From Pseudomonadales bacterium (GTDB taxonomy: Bacteria > Pseudomonadota > Gammaproteobacteria > Pseudomonadales > UBA5518): 42,674 nt of DNA. Location of the stretch: the NCBI GenBank assembly GCA_022072145.1, contig JAJVIG010000011.1, positions 1-42,674 on the forward strand, written 5' to 3'. A program made the translations under genes and the position numbers. The notes under the pieces are model-generated. The model saw nothing but the letters and a program-made list of their open reading frames with translations, was not told the DNA's origin and made no database searches. Numbering within the stretch: the first letter of the stretch is position 1; each line of letters opens with the position of its first letter. Shown piece after piece: positions 27,205 through 39,336 of this stretch.

Positions 27205-27516
27205 TCAGCGTCCCGGCGATGCCGGTGCGGGCGCGCGGCCCGGAACCGTCGCTACCGCTGCCACGGCCCCTGACCGCGCACTGGTTGCCGCTCGACGCGC
27301 GCGCCAGATCGCCACGCTGCCGGCCGCCAGACCGCACAACCCGCCGGTGATGAATGCCGCCACGAGCCACACCGACAGCGCCGCCTCGGGCAGGCGCAGC
27401 AGCACCAGGTCGAGTGCGACCGGTTCGCTGTTGGCCAGGGAAAAAAGAAAGCCCCAGACGCCAGCCACCAGCACCAACAACAGCAGCAGCAGGCGGAGCA
27501 GGCGACCGAGGATCAC
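27205..27516 (-). CDS. lapA: LapA (DUF1049) lipopolysaccharide assembly protein
   Basis: 103-residue inner-membrane protein with two hydrophobic helices (about 5-27 and 45-67), a [20 protein letters not shown] loop between them (the conserved part of the DUF1049 domain) and a variable basic tail. In E. coli LapA acts with LapB in regulating LPS synthesis and LpxC turnover; no lapB follows here. GTG start at 27516, 6 bases after ihfB, with a poor ribosome site, suggesting coupling to ihfB. Confidence 0.88.
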   Translation of the reverse strand: MILGRLLRLLLLLLVLVAGVWGFLFSLANSEPVALDLVLLRLPEAALSVWLVAAFITGGLCGLAAGSVAIWRARRAATSARSGAVAAVATVPGRAPAPASPGR

Positions 27517-27522
27517 GGCCGC

Positions 27523-27825
27523 TCAGCCGCTGATCGCCTGGTTGGCGTTGAGATTGACGCGTTCGCGCATCTCCTTGCCCGGCTTGAAATAGGGAACGTA
27601 CTTGCCCAGCAGGTCGACCGCGTCGCCGGTCTTCGGGTTGCGGCCCCGGCGCGGTTCACGGTAATGCAGCGAGAAACTGCCGAAACCGCGGATCTCGATG
27701 CGCTCGCCCTGCGCGAGGCTCGACGCCATGTACTCGATGATCATCTTGACCGCGAGTTCCACGTCCTTCGGCGACAACTGTTTCTGCTGCCCGGCGATGC
27801 GTTCGATCATCTCCGATTTGGTCAT
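27523..27825 (-). CDS. ihfB: Integration host factor subunit beta
   Basis: Nucleoid protein that bends DNA sharply as a heterodimer with IhfA; 100 residues. Recognised by [14 protein letters not shown], the beta-arm sequence [26 protein letters not shown] with the intercalating Pro, and [12 protein letters not shown]. Follows rpsA by 261 bases, the same order as in E. coli, and probably has its own promoter in that interval. Confidence 0.97.
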   Translation of the reverse strand: MTKSEMIERIAGQQKQLSPKDVELAVKMIIEYMASSLAQGERIEIRGFGSFSLHYREPRRGRNPKTGDAVDLLGKYVPYFKPGKEMRERVNLNANQAISG

Positions 27826-27866
27826 GTTCAACCCGCTGTTTTTATTGAGAAAAGCGTGCAGCCACA

Positions 27867-27896
27867 AGCATAGTGGAGAACGTCTCGCGAGTCTAA
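27867..27896 (-). promoter_or_regulatory. Possible ihfB promoter
   Basis: On the minus strand TTAGAC (27891-27896), 18-base spacer, TATGCT (27867-27872). Both elements are imperfect, but the local sequence is AT-richer than its surroundings and lies about 40 bases before the start codon. Confidence 0.35.
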
Positions 27897-28086
27897 TGCT
27901 CAAATCCGGCATGCCCGCGCAGGCAGCGCAGGCCATACCCTGGCAGGCCACCGCCGGGCGGTGCCGGCGTGCGGCTGCCACAGCCTCCGCAGCCGGACCT
28001 GCCACGCCGCACTCCTGCAGCGTCAGAGCACCGATGCCACAACGTTACCGCTTGCTTCGCCGCCCTGTGCAACACCCGGCAGCGGA

Positions 28087-29760
28087 TCAGCGCCGATCCA
28101 TCTGCGCCTTGATCAGGTCGCCGATGGTGGTCGGGGCGGCCGCGTCGGCCTCTTCCCGCAGCGCCTTGATCGCTTCCTTCTCGTCCTGCACGTCCTTGGC
28201 CTTGACCGACAGGTTGATCACGCGGCTCTTGCGGTCCACGTTGACGATCTTGGCTTCCACGGTGTCGCCCACGTTCAGCACGTTGCGCGCGTCCTCGACG
28301 CGGTCGCGGCTGATCTCGGAGGCCTTGAGCACACCCTGGACGTCCTCGGCCAGCTGTACCACCGCCGCCTTGGCATCGAGTTCGACGACCTTGCCGGTCA
28401 CGATCGAACCCTTGTCGTTGATGGCGACGAAGTTGTTGAACGGATCGTCCTCGAGTTGCTTGATGCCGAGCGAGATGCGCTCGCGCTCCGGGTCGATCGA
28501 CAGGATCACGGTGTTGACCTCGTCGCCCTTCTTGTACGCGCGCACGGCTTCCTCGCCGGCCTCGTGCCACGAGATGTCCGACAGGTGGACCAGACCGTCG
28601 ATGTTGCCGTCCAGGCCGATGAACAGCCCGAAATCGGTGATCGACTTGATCCGGCCGCTGATGCGCTCGCCCTTGGCGTGCGTGGCCGCGAACACGTCCC
28701 ACGGGTTCTCGGTGCACTGCTTCATGCCGAGCGAGATGCGGCGGCGTTCCTCGTCGATGTCGAGGATCATGACCTCGACCTCGTCGCCGACCTGCACCAC
28801 CTTGGACGGATGGATGTTCTTGTTGGTCCAGTCCATCTCGGAGACGTGCACCAGACCCTCGACGCCCTGCTCGAGTTCGGCGAAGCAGCCGTAGTCGGTC
28901 AGGTTGGTCACGCGCGCCTTCACGCGCGTGTTCTCCGGATAACGCGCCTTGATGCTGACCCAGGGGTCGGCACCTAGTTGCTTGAGGCCGAGCGACACGC
29001 GGTTCGTCTCGCGATCGAACTTCAGCACCTTGACGTCGATCTCGTCGCCGACCTTGACCACTTCGCTCGGGTGCTTGATGCGGCGCCACGCCATGTCGGT
29101 GATGTGCAGCAGGCCGTCGACGCCGCCGAGGTCGACGAAGGCGCCGTAATCGGTCAGGTTCTTGACCACGCCCTTCAGCACCGCGCCTTCCTGCAGGTTC
29201 GCGAGCAACTGTTCGCGCTCGGCGCTGTTCGCCTGCTCGAGCACCGCGCGACGCGACACGACGATGTTGTTGCGCTTCTGGTCGAGCTTGATGACCTTGA
29301 ACTCGAGCGTCTGGGTCTCGAGGTGGGTGGTGTCGCGCACCGGGCGCACGTCGACCAGCGAGCCGGGCAGGAACGCACGGATGCCCTGCACGTCGACCGT
29401 GAAGCCGCCCTTGACCTTGCCATTGATCATGCCGCGCACGACTTCGGAGTTCTCGAAGGCGGACTCCAGGTTCTTCCAGGTTTCGGCACGCCGCGCCTTC
29501 TCGCGCGACAGGCGGGTCTCGCCGTAGCCGTCCTCGATCGCCTCGAGCGCGACGTAGACTTCGTCACCGATATCGAGGTGGAACTCGCCGTTCTCGTCGA
29601 GGAACTGGCTGCGCGGAATCACCCCTTCGGACTTGAGCCCCGCGTGCACGGTGACCCACTCGTTGTCGATGTCGATCACGACACCGGTGATGATCGAGCC
29701 GACGTCCATCTCGACGGTCTTCAGGCTCTCCTCGAAAAGCTGCGCAAAACTCTCGGTCAT
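28087..29760 (-). CDS. rpsA: 30S ribosomal protein S1
   Basis: 557 residues, the E. coli length, with six S1/OB repeats. Repeats show as [40 protein letters not shown] and [21 protein letters not shown]; each binds RNA so S1 can draw mRNA to the ribosome. N-terminus [13 protein letters not shown] matches the ribosome-docking segment. ATG 29760 has AGGA 8 bases upstream, preceded by two hairpins that resemble a regulatory leader. Located between cmk and ihfB. Confidence 0.98.
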   Translation of the reverse strand: MTESFAQLFEESLKTVEMDVGSIITGVVIDIDNEWVTVHAGLKSEGVIPRSQFLDENGEFHLDIGDEVYVALEAIEDGYGETRLSREKARRAETWKNLESAFENSEVVRGMINGKVKGGFTVDVQGIRAFLPGSLVDVRPVRDTTHLETQTLEFKVIKLDQKRNNIVVSRRAVLEQANSAEREQLLANLQEGAVLKGVVKNLTDYGAFVDLGGVDGLLHITDMAWRRIKHPSEVVKVGDEIDVKVLKFDRETNRVSLGLKQLGADPWVSIKARYPENTRVKARVTNLTDYGCFAELEQGVEGLVHVSEMDWTNKNIHPSKVVQVGDEVEVMILDIDEERRRISLGMKQCTENPWDVFAATHAKGERISGRIKSITDFGLFIGLDGNIDGLVHLSDISWHEAGEEAVRAYKKGDEVNTVILSIDPERERISLGIKQLEDDPFNNFVAINDKGSIVTGKVVELDAKAAVVQLAEDVQGVLKASEISRDRVEDARNVLNVGDTVEAKIVNVDRKSRVINLSVKAKDVQDEKEAIKALREEADAAAPTTIGDLIKAQMDRR

Positions 29761-29820
29761 TGGAATTTCCTGTTGCGGCAACGCCGCGAATGGTCTTGCC
29801 CGAGCCCCAGCCGGCTCGGG
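29761..29820 (-). promoter_or_regulatory. rpsA 5' leader with two hairpins, candidate autoregulatory site
   Basis: On the minus strand CCCGAGCC-6-GGCTCGGG (29799-29820, 8 bp) and GCGGC-3-GCCGC (29775-29787, 5 bp) stand immediately upstream of the rpsA ribosome site AGGAAA. In E. coli the rpsA leader folds into hairpins through which free S1 represses its own translation. The stems are seen directly; the regulatory role is inferred by analogy. Confidence 0.55.
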
Positions 29821-29829
29821 GTCAACGAT

Positions 29830-29854
29830 AAAAAACCAGCCGCCGGGATGCTGG
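29830..29854 (-). terminator. Candidate terminator after cmk
   Basis: Minus strand CCAGC-ATCCCGGCG-GCTGG followed by six T. The stem is only 5 bp, but the U-run is clean. It lies about 65 bases after the cmk stop and may end or attenuate the gyrA-to-cmk transcript before rpsA. Confidence 0.5.
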
Positions 29855-29919
29855 ATACGGGAGCCCGGAGACTGGAGCCACACGTCACGCCGCAGGGTGC
29901 GACGCGCCGTGACGGGACA

Positions 29920-30621
29920 TCAGATGATGCCCCTTTCCCTCACTTCGGCCATCAGTCGGAGGAACACCTCCGTGATGCCCATGCCCGTGGTATCGAGCAG
30001 CACCGCGTCGGGTGCCGGCCGCAGGGGCGCCACCGCGCGCTCGCTATCGCGCCGGTCACGCGCCTCTATATCTTCCACGAGGCGCGGCAGGCTAACAGCT
30101 TCCCCCTTGTCTTTCAACTGCTTATAACGGCGTTCCGCGCGCTCCCCGGCGCTCGCCGTGAGGAACACCTTCAGCGTCGCGTCCGGAAACACCACGGTTC
30201 CCATGTCGCGCCCGTCGGCCACCAGGCCGGGCGGAATGCGGAACGCGCGCTGGCGGGTCAGCAGCGCGCTGCGCACGGCGGGCACGGCGGCGACCTCCGA
30301 GGCGAGCGCACCGACTTCCTCGCTGCGCAGGATCGGACCCACGTCCTCGCCCTCGAGGATCACGCGCCCTTCGTCGTCGCCCGGCTGGAACTGCACGTCC
30401 AGGTGTCCGGCCAGCACCTCGAGCGCGGCATGGTTGTCGAGGCCGACGCGGTGGTTGCGCGCCGCGATCCCGACCAGCCGGTACAGCGCACCGCTGTCGA
30501 GCAGGTTCCAGCCGAGCTCGCGCGCCAGCAGCCGGCATACGGTTCCCTTGCCGGAGCCGCTGGGGCCATCGACGGCGAGGACCGGCGCGTCCTCCTGCTT
30601 TTTCTTCTTGCCCGTGATCAT
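29920..30621 (-). CDS. cmk: Cytidylate kinase
   Basis: Cytosolic kinase that phosphorylates CMP and dCMP. 233 residues. P-loop GPSGSGKGT near residue 20, LDSGALYR (nucleotide monophosphate binding), [12 protein letters not shown] and [13 protein letters not shown] (lid/Arg cluster) are diagnostic. It has a Lys-rich start (MITGKKKKQ). ATG 30621 has GGGAG 5 bases upstream. Follows aroA by 20 bases, as in Pseudomonas. Confidence 0.97.
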   Translation of the reverse strand: MITGKKKKQEDAPVLAVDGPSGSGKGTVCRLLARELGWNLLDSGALYRLVGIAARNHRVGLDNHAALEVLAGHLDVQFQPGDDEGRVILEGEDVGPILRSEEVGALASEVAAVPAVRSALLTRQRAFRIPPGLVADGRDMGTVVFPDATLKVFLTASAGERAERRYKQLKDKGEAVSLPRLVEDIEARDRRDSERAVAPLRPAPDAVLLDTTGMGITEVFLRLMAEVRERGII

Positions 30622-30641
30622 GGCGGCTCCCGACGCCCGCC

Positions 30642-32000
30642 TCAGGGCGCCACAGGCGCGACGTGGCGCTGTCCGACGCGTAGTCCGGCACGCGCCGCGA
30701 GTTCGCGGAAGCCGGGGAAGGAGGTTGCCACGTTCGCGCAATCGTGGATCTCGATCGGCGCCGTGGCACGCAGCGACGCGACCGCGAAGGCCATCGCGAT
30801 GCGGTGGTCGCCGCGGCTGTCGATGGTGCCGCCGCCGATTTGCCCGCCGCGGATGCGGATGCCGTCGGGCAACGTCTGGTGCGCCACGCCGGTCTGCTCG
30901 AAACCGCGCGCCATCGCCTCGATGCGGTCGCTCTCCTTGACGCGCAGTTCCTCGGCGCCACGCAGCACCGTCTCGCCGTCGGCGCAGGCCGCGGCGACGA
31001 ACAGCGCCGGAAACTCGTCGATCGCCAGCGGCACCAGTGCCACCGGGATCTCGATCCCACGCAGCGGCGCGTGCCGCACGCGCAGGTCCGCGACCGGCTC
31101 GCCGCCGCTCTCGCGCGGATCGATGACCTCGATGTCGGCACCCATCGCACGCAGGATCTCGATCACCCCGGTGCGCGTCGGGTTGATGCCCACGTTGGTC
31201 AGCAGCAGGTCCGACCCCGGCGTGATCGCCGCACCGACCAGGAAGAAGGCGGCCGAGGAGATGTCACCGGGAACCTCGATCGAGGCGGCGTGCAGCCGGC
31301 CACCGCCGGCGAGCGTGACCGCGGCGCCGTCGCGGTGCACCGCATAGCCGAATCCGTGCAGCATGCGTTCGGTGTGATCGCGCGTGGGTGCCGGCTCGAT
31401 GACGCAGGTGTTTCCGCTCGCATAGAGACCGGCCAGCAGCACCGCGGATTTCACCTGCGCGCTGGCCATCGGCATCCGGTACTCGATGCCGTGCAGCACG
31501 CGTCCACCCAGCAGGCGCAACGGTGGCCGCCCGCCCTCCGCGGTCTCGATTCCTGCGCCCATCAGGCGCAGCGGATCGGCCACGCGCGCCATCGGCCGGC
31601 GCGTCAGCGACGCATCCCCCGTCAGCACCACGTCGAAGGGCTGCGCCGACAGCAGGCCGGACAGCAGACGCATCGAGGTTCCCGAGTTGCCGAGGTAGAG
31701 CGGCGCCGCGGGCGCACGCAGGCCGTGCATGCCGACGCCCTCGATGCGCACGCGTCCGGCCTCGGGCCCACCGATCCCCACGCCCATGGCGCGAAACGCG
31801 GCCAGCGTGGCCAGGCTGTCCTCGCCCTCGAGGAAACCCCGCACCTCGGTCAGCCCTTCGGCCAGCGAACCGAGCATGATCGCGCGGTGCGAGATGGACT
31901 TGTCCCCCGGCACGCGGATTTCCCCGCGCAGCGCGCCGCCGCCCTCGGCGATGTAATCGATCCGTTCCTGACGCGTCACGCCGCCCCCATCGGAAGTCAT
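30642..32000 (-). CDS. aroA: 5-Enolpyruvylshikimate-3-phosphate synthase, class II-like
   Basis: Joins shikimate-3-phosphate and PEP in the sixth step of chorismate synthesis. 452 residues, inverse alpha/beta barrel. Substrate motifs [46 protein letters not shown] and LRVKESDRI. The set GDK, SAQxK, RxHxE and NxTR is that of class II enzymes such as the Agrobacterium CP4 form, while the PEP loop GNSGT keeps Gly/Thr where CP4 has Ala. ATG 32000 overlaps the tyrA stop by 4 bases; in Pseudomonas these two are one fused gene, here separate. Confidence 0.96.
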   Translation of the reverse strand: MTSDGGGVTRQERIDYIAEGGGALRGEIRVPGDKSISHRAIMLGSLAEGLTEVRGFLEGEDSLATLAAFRAMGVGIGGPEAGRVRIEGVGMHGLRAPAAPLYLGNSGTSMRLLSGLLSAQPFDVVLTGDASLTRRPMARVADPLRLMGAGIETAEGGRPPLRLLGGRVLHGIEYRMPMASAQVKSAVLLAGLYASGNTCVIEPAPTRDHTERMLHGFGYAVHRDGAAVTLAGGGRLHAASIEVPGDISSAAFFLVGAAITPGSDLLLTNVGINPTRTGVIEILRAMGADIEVIDPRESGGEPVADLRVRHAPLRGIEIPVALVPLAIDEFPALFVAAACADGETVLRGAEELRVKESDRIEAMARGFEQTGVAHQTLPDGIRIRGGQIGGGTIDSRGDHRIAMAFAVASLRATAPIEIHDCANVATSFPGFRELAARAGLRVGQRHVAPVAP

Positions 32001-32887
32001 TTCTGGATACCCTGCTCCAGCCAGCGCAGATAACGCTCGCGTGCCGAGCGCGCACGCACGAAGACCTGCTCCAGCGTCGCGCCGTCACCCGCGGCAACCG
32101 CCGCGCGCAGCGCATCGAGCGTGACCGTGAAACCGTCGATCGCATCGAGCAGTGCGCCGCGGTTGGCGAGCGCGATGTCGCGCCACATCACGGCGTCGCT
32201 GGAGGCAATGCGCGTGAAATCGCGAAAGCCGCCGGCCGCGAAGCGGAAGATGTCGTCGCTGGCGCTCTGGCGCGCGAGGCTGTCGACCAGCGCGAACGCG
32301 AGCACATGCGGCAAGTGGCTGGTGAGCGCGAGGATGCGGTCGTGCGCGGCCACCTCCATGCGCACCACCTCGGCGCCGGTCAGGCGCCACATCGCCTCGA
32401 CCGTCGTCAGCGCCTCGGCGTCGGTGTCGGCCAGCGGCGTCAGGATCACGCGGTGGCGCTCGAACAGCCCGGCGCGTGCCGCCTCCACGCCCGATTTCTC
32501 GGCACCGGCGATCGGGTGACCCGGCACCAGCCGCGGCGGCACCTGCCCGAACACCTGCGCCGCCGCCTGCACCACGCTGCCCTTCACGCTCGCCACGTCG
32601 GTGATCAGCACGTCCGGGCGCCCATGTACGCGGATCGTCTCGAACACCGCGCCCACGGTCAGCGTGGGCACGCCGACGACGATCAGCCCGGCCTCCGCGA
32701 CCGCCTCCTCCAGACTGCGCGGGGCAGCGTCGATCAGCCCCGCGCCGAGCGCGTAGTCGAGCGAGGCGCGGTTGCGGTTGTACGCAGTGATGCGGCGCGC
32801 GAAGCCGGTGCCGCGCAGCGCGGCGACCAGCGAACCGCCGATCAGCCCGAGCCCGACCACCAGCAGCGTGTCGACCGTGCGGCTCAT
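31997..32887 (-). CDS. tyrA: Prephenate dehydrogenase
   Basis: Oxidative decarboxylation of prephenate to 4-hydroxyphenylpyruvate for tyrosine synthesis. 296 residues, monofunctional. NAD site VVGLGLIGGSLV at residue 10; catalytic region GHPIAGAEKSGVEAA with the conserved His, and LTSHLPHVLAFAL further on. No N-terminal chorismate mutase and no C-terminal ACT domain. ATG 32887 has GGAG about 10 bases upstream. Lies 26 bases after pheA and overlaps aroA. Confidence 0.95.
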   Translation of the reverse strand: MSRTVDTLLVVGLGLIGGSLVAALRGTGFARRITAYNRNRASLDYALGAGLIDAAPRSLEEAVAEAGLIVVGVPTLTVGAVFETIRVHGRPDVLITDVASVKGSVVQAAAQVFGQVPPRLVPGHPIAGAEKSGVEAARAGLFERHRVILTPLADTDAEALTTVEAMWRLTGAEVVRMEVAAHDRILALTSHLPHVLAFALVDSLARQSASDDIFRFAAGGFRDFTRIASSDAVMWRDIALANRGALLDAIDGFTVTLDALRAAVAAGDGATLEQVFVRARSARERYLRWLEQGIQK

Positions 32888-32913
32888 GCGCGGCACTCCG
32901 GGCGGCCCATCGT

Positions 32914-34056
32914 TCAGATCACCGCCTGCGGATACGAACCGAGGACCTTCAGCATCACGGTCTGCTCTTCCAGTTCGCACAGCACGCGCGCAACCACCGC
33001 GTCGTCGCGGTGTCCCTCGAACTCCATGAAGAACAGGTAGGCCCAGGTCTCCGAGCGCGAGGGCCGCGTATCGATCCGCGTCAGCATCAGCTGCTCGCGC
33101 TGGAACGGCTCGAGCAGGCGGAACAGCGCGCCGGGCTTGTTGTGCGTGGAGACGATGATCGAGGTCTTGTCGCGCCCGCTCGGCTTGACCAGTTCGCGGC
33201 CCACGACCAGGAACCGCGTCGAGTTGTCGGCGTAGTCCTGGATGTTCGACGCCAGCCGCGTCAGTCCGTAGATCTCGCGCGCCAGGTCGCCGGCGATCGC
33301 GGCGACCGTGGTATCGGCCGCCGCCAACCGCGCGGCCTCGCCGTTGCTCGGGCTCGGCTGCTGTTCGACGTGCGGCCAGTTCTTGTCGAGCCAGCCGCGG
33401 CACTGCGCCAGCGCCTGCTGGTGCGCGCAGATGCGCCGCACCCCGGCCGGCGTGCAGCCGGGTGCGCCCAGCAGGTGCAGGCGGATCGGCAGCTCGACCT
33501 CGCCGCAGATCTTCAGCGTGGAGCGGATGAAACTGTCGAGCGTGTGCGTGACCATGCCCTCGGTGGAATTCTCCACCGGCACCACGCCGTAATCGGCCTC
33601 GCCGGACTCGACCTCGTCGAACACCGCACCGATGGTCGCCAGCGGCCGGCTGATCACCGCGTGGCCGAAGTGCTTGACCGCCGCAGCCTGCGTGAACGTG
33701 CCCTCGGGGCCGAGGAAGGCGATCGTCATCGGCTTCTCGAGCGCGAGGCAGGCCGACATGATCTCGCGGAAGATGTGCGCGACCTCATGCGCCGGCAGCG
33801 GTCCCTCGTTGCGCGCCATCACGGCCCGCAGCACCTGCGCTTCGCGTTCCGGACGGTAGAAGCTCACCGGCACCGTCTCCGGCGCGCCGTGCGCGGCGAG
33901 CAGTCCGGCCTTCTTGACCTCGGCGACCTGCTGCGCGCAGCCGGCGCGGCGATTCAGCAGCTGCTGCAACTCGCGGTCGATGGCGTCGATCTCGGCGCGG
34001 ATGAGCGCGAGCCGCTCGTCCTGCTCACCGGCTCCCACGTTGCCGCCCTCAGCCAT
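32914..34056 (-). CDS. pheA: Chorismate mutase / prephenate dehydratase (P-protein)
   Basis: Bifunctional phenylalanine-pathway enzyme, 380 residues: AroQ chorismate mutase (about 15-100, AEIDAIDRELQQLLNRRAGCA), prephenate dehydratase (about 108-290; FLGPEGTFTQAA, VPVENSTEGMV and the catalytic Thr in DNSTRFLVVG) and an ACT domain (about 300-380; NKPGALFRLLEPF and DTRPSRSE) for Phe feedback. The N-terminal region before the mutase is unusually Gly/Glu-rich. ATG 34056 overlaps serC by 8 bases. No leader peptide upstream, as the gene is internal. Confidence 0.97.
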   Translation of the reverse strand: MAEGGNVGAGEQDERLALIRAEIDAIDRELQQLLNRRAGCAQQVAEVKKAGLLAAHGAPETVPVSFYRPEREAQVLRAVMARNEGPLPAHEVAHIFREIMSACLALEKPMTIAFLGPEGTFTQAAAVKHFGHAVISRPLATIGAVFDEVESGEADYGVVPVENSTEGMVTHTLDSFIRSTLKICGEVELPIRLHLLGAPGCTPAGVRRICAHQQALAQCRGWLDKNWPHVEQQPSPSNGEAARLAAADTTVAAIAGDLAREIYGLTRLASNIQDYADNSTRFLVVGRELVKPSGRDKTSIIVSTHNKPGALFRLLEPFQREQLMLTRIDTRPSRSETWAYLFFMEFEGHRDDAVVARVLCELEEQTVMLKVLGSYPQAVI

Positions 34057-35131
34057 GGCGCTGCGCGAAGTCCTGCATGAACGCGATCAGCGCCTCGACC
34101 GCGTCGATGCCGACCGCGTTGTAGATGCTCGCGCGCATCCCGCCGACCGAACGGTGCCCTTCCAGGTACAGCAACCCGGCGGCGGTCGCCTCGGCCACGA
34201 ACGGCTTCTCGAGCGCCGCATCGGCTACCGTGAACGGCACGTTCATCCACGAACGCGACGCACGCTCGACCGGATTCGCGTAGAAACCGCTCTGATCGAT
34301 GTAGCCGTAGAGCCGCTCGGCCTTGCGGCGGTTCTGCTCGCCGACCGCGACCAGCCCGCCCTGGCGCTTCAGCCAGTCGAATACCAGCCCCGCGAGGTAG
34401 ATGCTGAACGTGGGCGGCGTGTTGTACATCGAGGCATTCTTCGCCTGCAGCGTCCAGTCGAGCACCGCCGGCGTGCGCGGGTCGGGGCGCCCGAGCAGAT
34501 CGCGGCGCACGATCACGATCACCAGCCCGGCCGGGCCGATGTTCTTCTGCGCACCGGCGTAGATCACACCGAAGCGGCTGACGTCGATCGGGCGCGAGAG
34601 GATCGTCGAGGACATGTCCGCGACCAGTGGCGTCGAGCCGACGTCGGGAACCCAGCCGTACTCGACCCCGCCGATGGTCTCGTTCGGCGTGTAGTGCAGG
34701 TAGGCGGCCGCCGGCGAACGCTGCCAGGTCTCCTGCGGCGGCACCGTCGTGTGGCGCGTCGCCTGCGCGCTGGCGACGACGTTCACGTCGCAGTACTTGC
34801 GCGCCTCGCCGATCGCCTTCTGCGACCACTGGCCGGTATCGACGTAATCCGCCGTGGCGGCGCCGCCGAGCAGGTTGAGCGGCACTGCGGCGAACTGCGC
34901 GGTCGCCCCGCCCTGCAGGAACAGCACCGCGTAGTCCTCGCCGATGCCCAGCAGTTCGCGCAGATCGGCCTCGGCGCGCTCGGCGATGCCGACCATGTCC
35001 TTGCCGCGATGGCTCATTTCCATCACCGACAGCCCGCGGCCGTGCCAGTCCAGCATCTCGTCGCGCGCCTGCGCGAGTACGGCCTCGGGAAGCGCCGCCG
35101 GACCGGCGCAGAAATTGAATACCCGTGTCAT
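34049..35131 (-). CDS. serC: Phosphoserine aminotransferase
   Basis: PLP enzyme converting 3-phosphohydroxypyruvate and glutamate to phosphoserine, also used in pyridoxine synthesis. 360 residues, matching E. coli. MTRVFNFCAGPAALP at the start, GATAQFAAVPLNL, the PLP-Lys in GVIYAGAQKNIGPAGL, and phosphate-binding GHRSVGGMRASIYNA at the end. Lies 55 bases after gyrA, with a hairpin in that gap, and overlaps pheA. Confidence 0.98.
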   Translation of the reverse strand: MTRVFNFCAGPAALPEAVLAQARDEMLDWHGRGLSVMEMSHRGKDMVGIAERAEADLRELLGIGEDYAVLFLQGGATAQFAAVPLNLLGGAATADYVDTGQWSQKAIGEARKYCDVNVVASAQATRHTTVPPQETWQRSPAAAYLHYTPNETIGGVEYGWVPDVGSTPLVADMSSTILSRPIDVSRFGVIYAGAQKNIGPAGLVIVIVRRDLLGRPDPRTPAVLDWTLQAKNASMYNTPPTFSIYLAGLVFDWLKRQGGLVAVGEQNRRKAERLYGYIDQSGFYANPVERASRSWMNVPFTVADAALEKPFVAEATAAGLLYLEGHRSVGGMRASIYNAVGIDAVEALIAFMQDFAQRHG

Positions 35132-35160
35132 CGCAGTCTCGTCCTCGTTGGCTCAGGATC

Positions 35161-35181
35161 GGCATCGCCGGCGGCGATGCC
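35161..35181 (-). other. Perfect hairpin between gyrA and serC
   Basis: GGCATCGCC-ggc-GGCGATGCC, 9 bp with a 3-base loop, starting 5 bases after the gyrA stop; no U-tract follows. May attenuate read-through into serC or protect the gyrA mRNA end. Confidence 0.55.
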
Positions 35182-35186
35182 GTGTT

Positions 35187-37772
<2,586 letters not shown>

Positions 37773-37863
37773 AACCATCCGTAAAATCAACGAGTTGCAC
37801 GGGCCGGCCAGCGGGGTCGCGACATCCCTTGCGCGCTGGTTCCGGCCGCTCCAAAAGCGCGGC

Positions 37864-37869
37864 ATCATA
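37864..37869 (-). promoter_or_regulatory. Candidate -10 element of the gyrA promoter
   Basis: Minus-strand TATGAT (5 of 6) about 90 bases before gyrA, followed by a GC-rich stretch (GCCGCGC) and with no clear -35 element. GC-rich initial sequence and weak -35 are common in gyrase promoters that respond to supercoiling. On the other strand TATACT at 37932-37937 could serve mtaD, making this a divergent promoter region. Confidence 0.4.
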
Positions 37870-37978
37870 GCACAGGCACCGGGCCCGAGGTTAGCCGCGC
37901 GGTGCGCGCTCCGCGGGCGCGGAGCAGCGGGTATACTTGCCGCCGCCCGGGGGCACCCGGGGCGGCGCCGGAGGGGCA

Positions 37979-39295
37979 TTGGAGAACGTCGATCACATCG
38001 TCCACGCACGCTGGCTGCTGCCGGTGGTGCCGCGCGACACGCTGCTCGAGGAGCACAGCCTCGCGCTCCGCGACGGGCGCATCGTGGCGATCGCCCCGCG
38101 CCCGGAGATGGCAGGCCTCTTCGCCGCCCCCGCCGAGACCACGCTGGCGCACCAGGTGCTGCTGCCGGGGCTGGTCAACGCGCACGGCCACTTTGCGATG
38201 ACGCTGCTGCGCGGGCTGGCCGACGACCACGCGCTCATGGAATGGTTGCAACAGCACATCTGGCCGGCCGAGGCGCGCTGGGTGGGCGAGGAGTTCGTGC
38301 GCGCCGGCACCCGGCTGGCGATCGCCGAGATGCTCGCCAGCGGCACCACCTGCGCCAGCGATATGTACTTCTTCCCCGACGTGGTCGCGGCAACGGTGAT
38401 CGAAACCGGCTTCCGCGCGCAGATAGCCTTTCCGGTAATGGACCACCCCAGCGCGTGGGCCGCGGGCGCCGAGGAGTACCTCGCGAAGGGTCTGCAGGTG
38501 CGCGACGACTACCGCGGCAACCCGCGCCTGAGCTTCGCCTTCGGCCCACACGCGCCGTACACCAACGGCGACGCGATGCTCGCGCGCATCGCGATGCTGG
38601 CGGCCGAGCTCGACGCGCCGGTGCAGATGCACGTGCACGAGAGCGCCGGCGAGGTTCGCGACGCGATCGCGCAGCACGGCAGCCGCCCGCTGGCGCGACT
38701 CGCGGCGCTCGGGCTGCTGTCGCCACGCTTCCAGGCGGTACACATGACGCAGGTCGCGCCGGCGGACCTCGAGCTGCTGGCACGCGAGCGCGTGCAGGTG
38801 ATCCACTGCCCCAGCTCGAACCTCAAGCTCGCCGCCGGCTTCTGTCCGGTGCACGCGCTGGGCGGCGCCGGAATCAACGTCGCGCTGGGCACCGACGGCG
38901 CCGCCAGCAACAACACCCTCGACCTGTTCGCCGAGCTGCGCCTGGCGGCGCTGCTCGCCAAGGGCAGCAGCGGCGACCCGACCGCACTGTCGGCGCACGC
39001 GGCTCTGCGCATGGCTACGCTGGGCGGCGCCGAGGCGCTGGGGCTGGCCGATCGCATCGGCAGCCTGGAACCCGGCAAGGACGCCGACATGATCGCAGTC
39101 GACGTGCGGCGGCTCGGCTGCCAGCCCGTCTACGACGTGCACTCGGCGCTGGTCTACACGGCCAGCGGCGCGGCCGTGAGCCACGCGTGGATCGAGGGGC
39201 GCGAGCTGCTGGCGGGCGGAAACGCCGGCGCGCTCGATCCCGAGCGCCTGCACGCCGATGCCGCGCTGTGGCGCGATCGCATCGCGGCGCGCTGA
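37979..39295 (+). CDS. mtaD: TRZ/ATZ-family amidohydrolase, MTA/SAH deaminase
   Basis: Zinc-dependent deaminase, probably of 5'-methylthioadenosine and/or S-adenosylhomocysteine, in methionine salvage. 438 residues. Metal ligands: [27 protein letters not shown] and [12 protein letters not shown]. The start is TTG at 37979 ([14 protein letters not shown] follows), chosen because GGAGGGG lies 4-8 bases before it; the upstream residues in frame are Gly/Pro-rich and non-conserved, and no ATG offers a better fit. First gene of an operon with ubiG, mupP-like and yciK-like genes, the same order as in Pseudomonas, where mtnA lies between this gene and gyrA; mtnA is missing here. Confidence 0.88.
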   Translation: MENVDHIVHARWLLPVVPRDTLLEEHSLALRDGRIVAIAPRPEMAGLFAAPAETTLAHQVLLPGLVNAHGHFAMTLLRGLADDHALMEWLQQHIWPAEARWVGEEFVRAGTRLAIAEMLASGTTCASDMYFFPDVVAATVIETGFRAQIAFPVMDHPSAWAAGAEEYLAKGLQVRDDYRGNPRLSFAFGPHAPYTNGDAMLARIAMLAAELDAPVQMHVHESAGEVRDAIAQHGSRPLARLAALGLLSPRFQAVHMTQVAPADLELLARERVQVIHCPSSNLKLAAGFCPVHALGGAGINVALGTDGAASNNTLDLFAELRLAALLAKGSSGDPTALSAHAALRMATLGGAEALGLADRIGSLEPGKDADMIAVDVRRLGCQPVYDVHSALVYTASGAAVSHAWIEGRELLAGGNAGALDPERLHADAALWRDRIAAR

Positions 39296-39336
39296 GCCAT
39301 ACCCTTTCCCAACCCATGAGAGACGGACCATCGCGG

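Noticed and set aside
27949..27963. Hairpin CACCGC-3-GCGGTG between rpsA and ihfB as rpsA terminator
   Set aside because: Six-bp stem about 120 bases after the stop without U-run, in a GC-rich stretch where such short repeats arise by chance.
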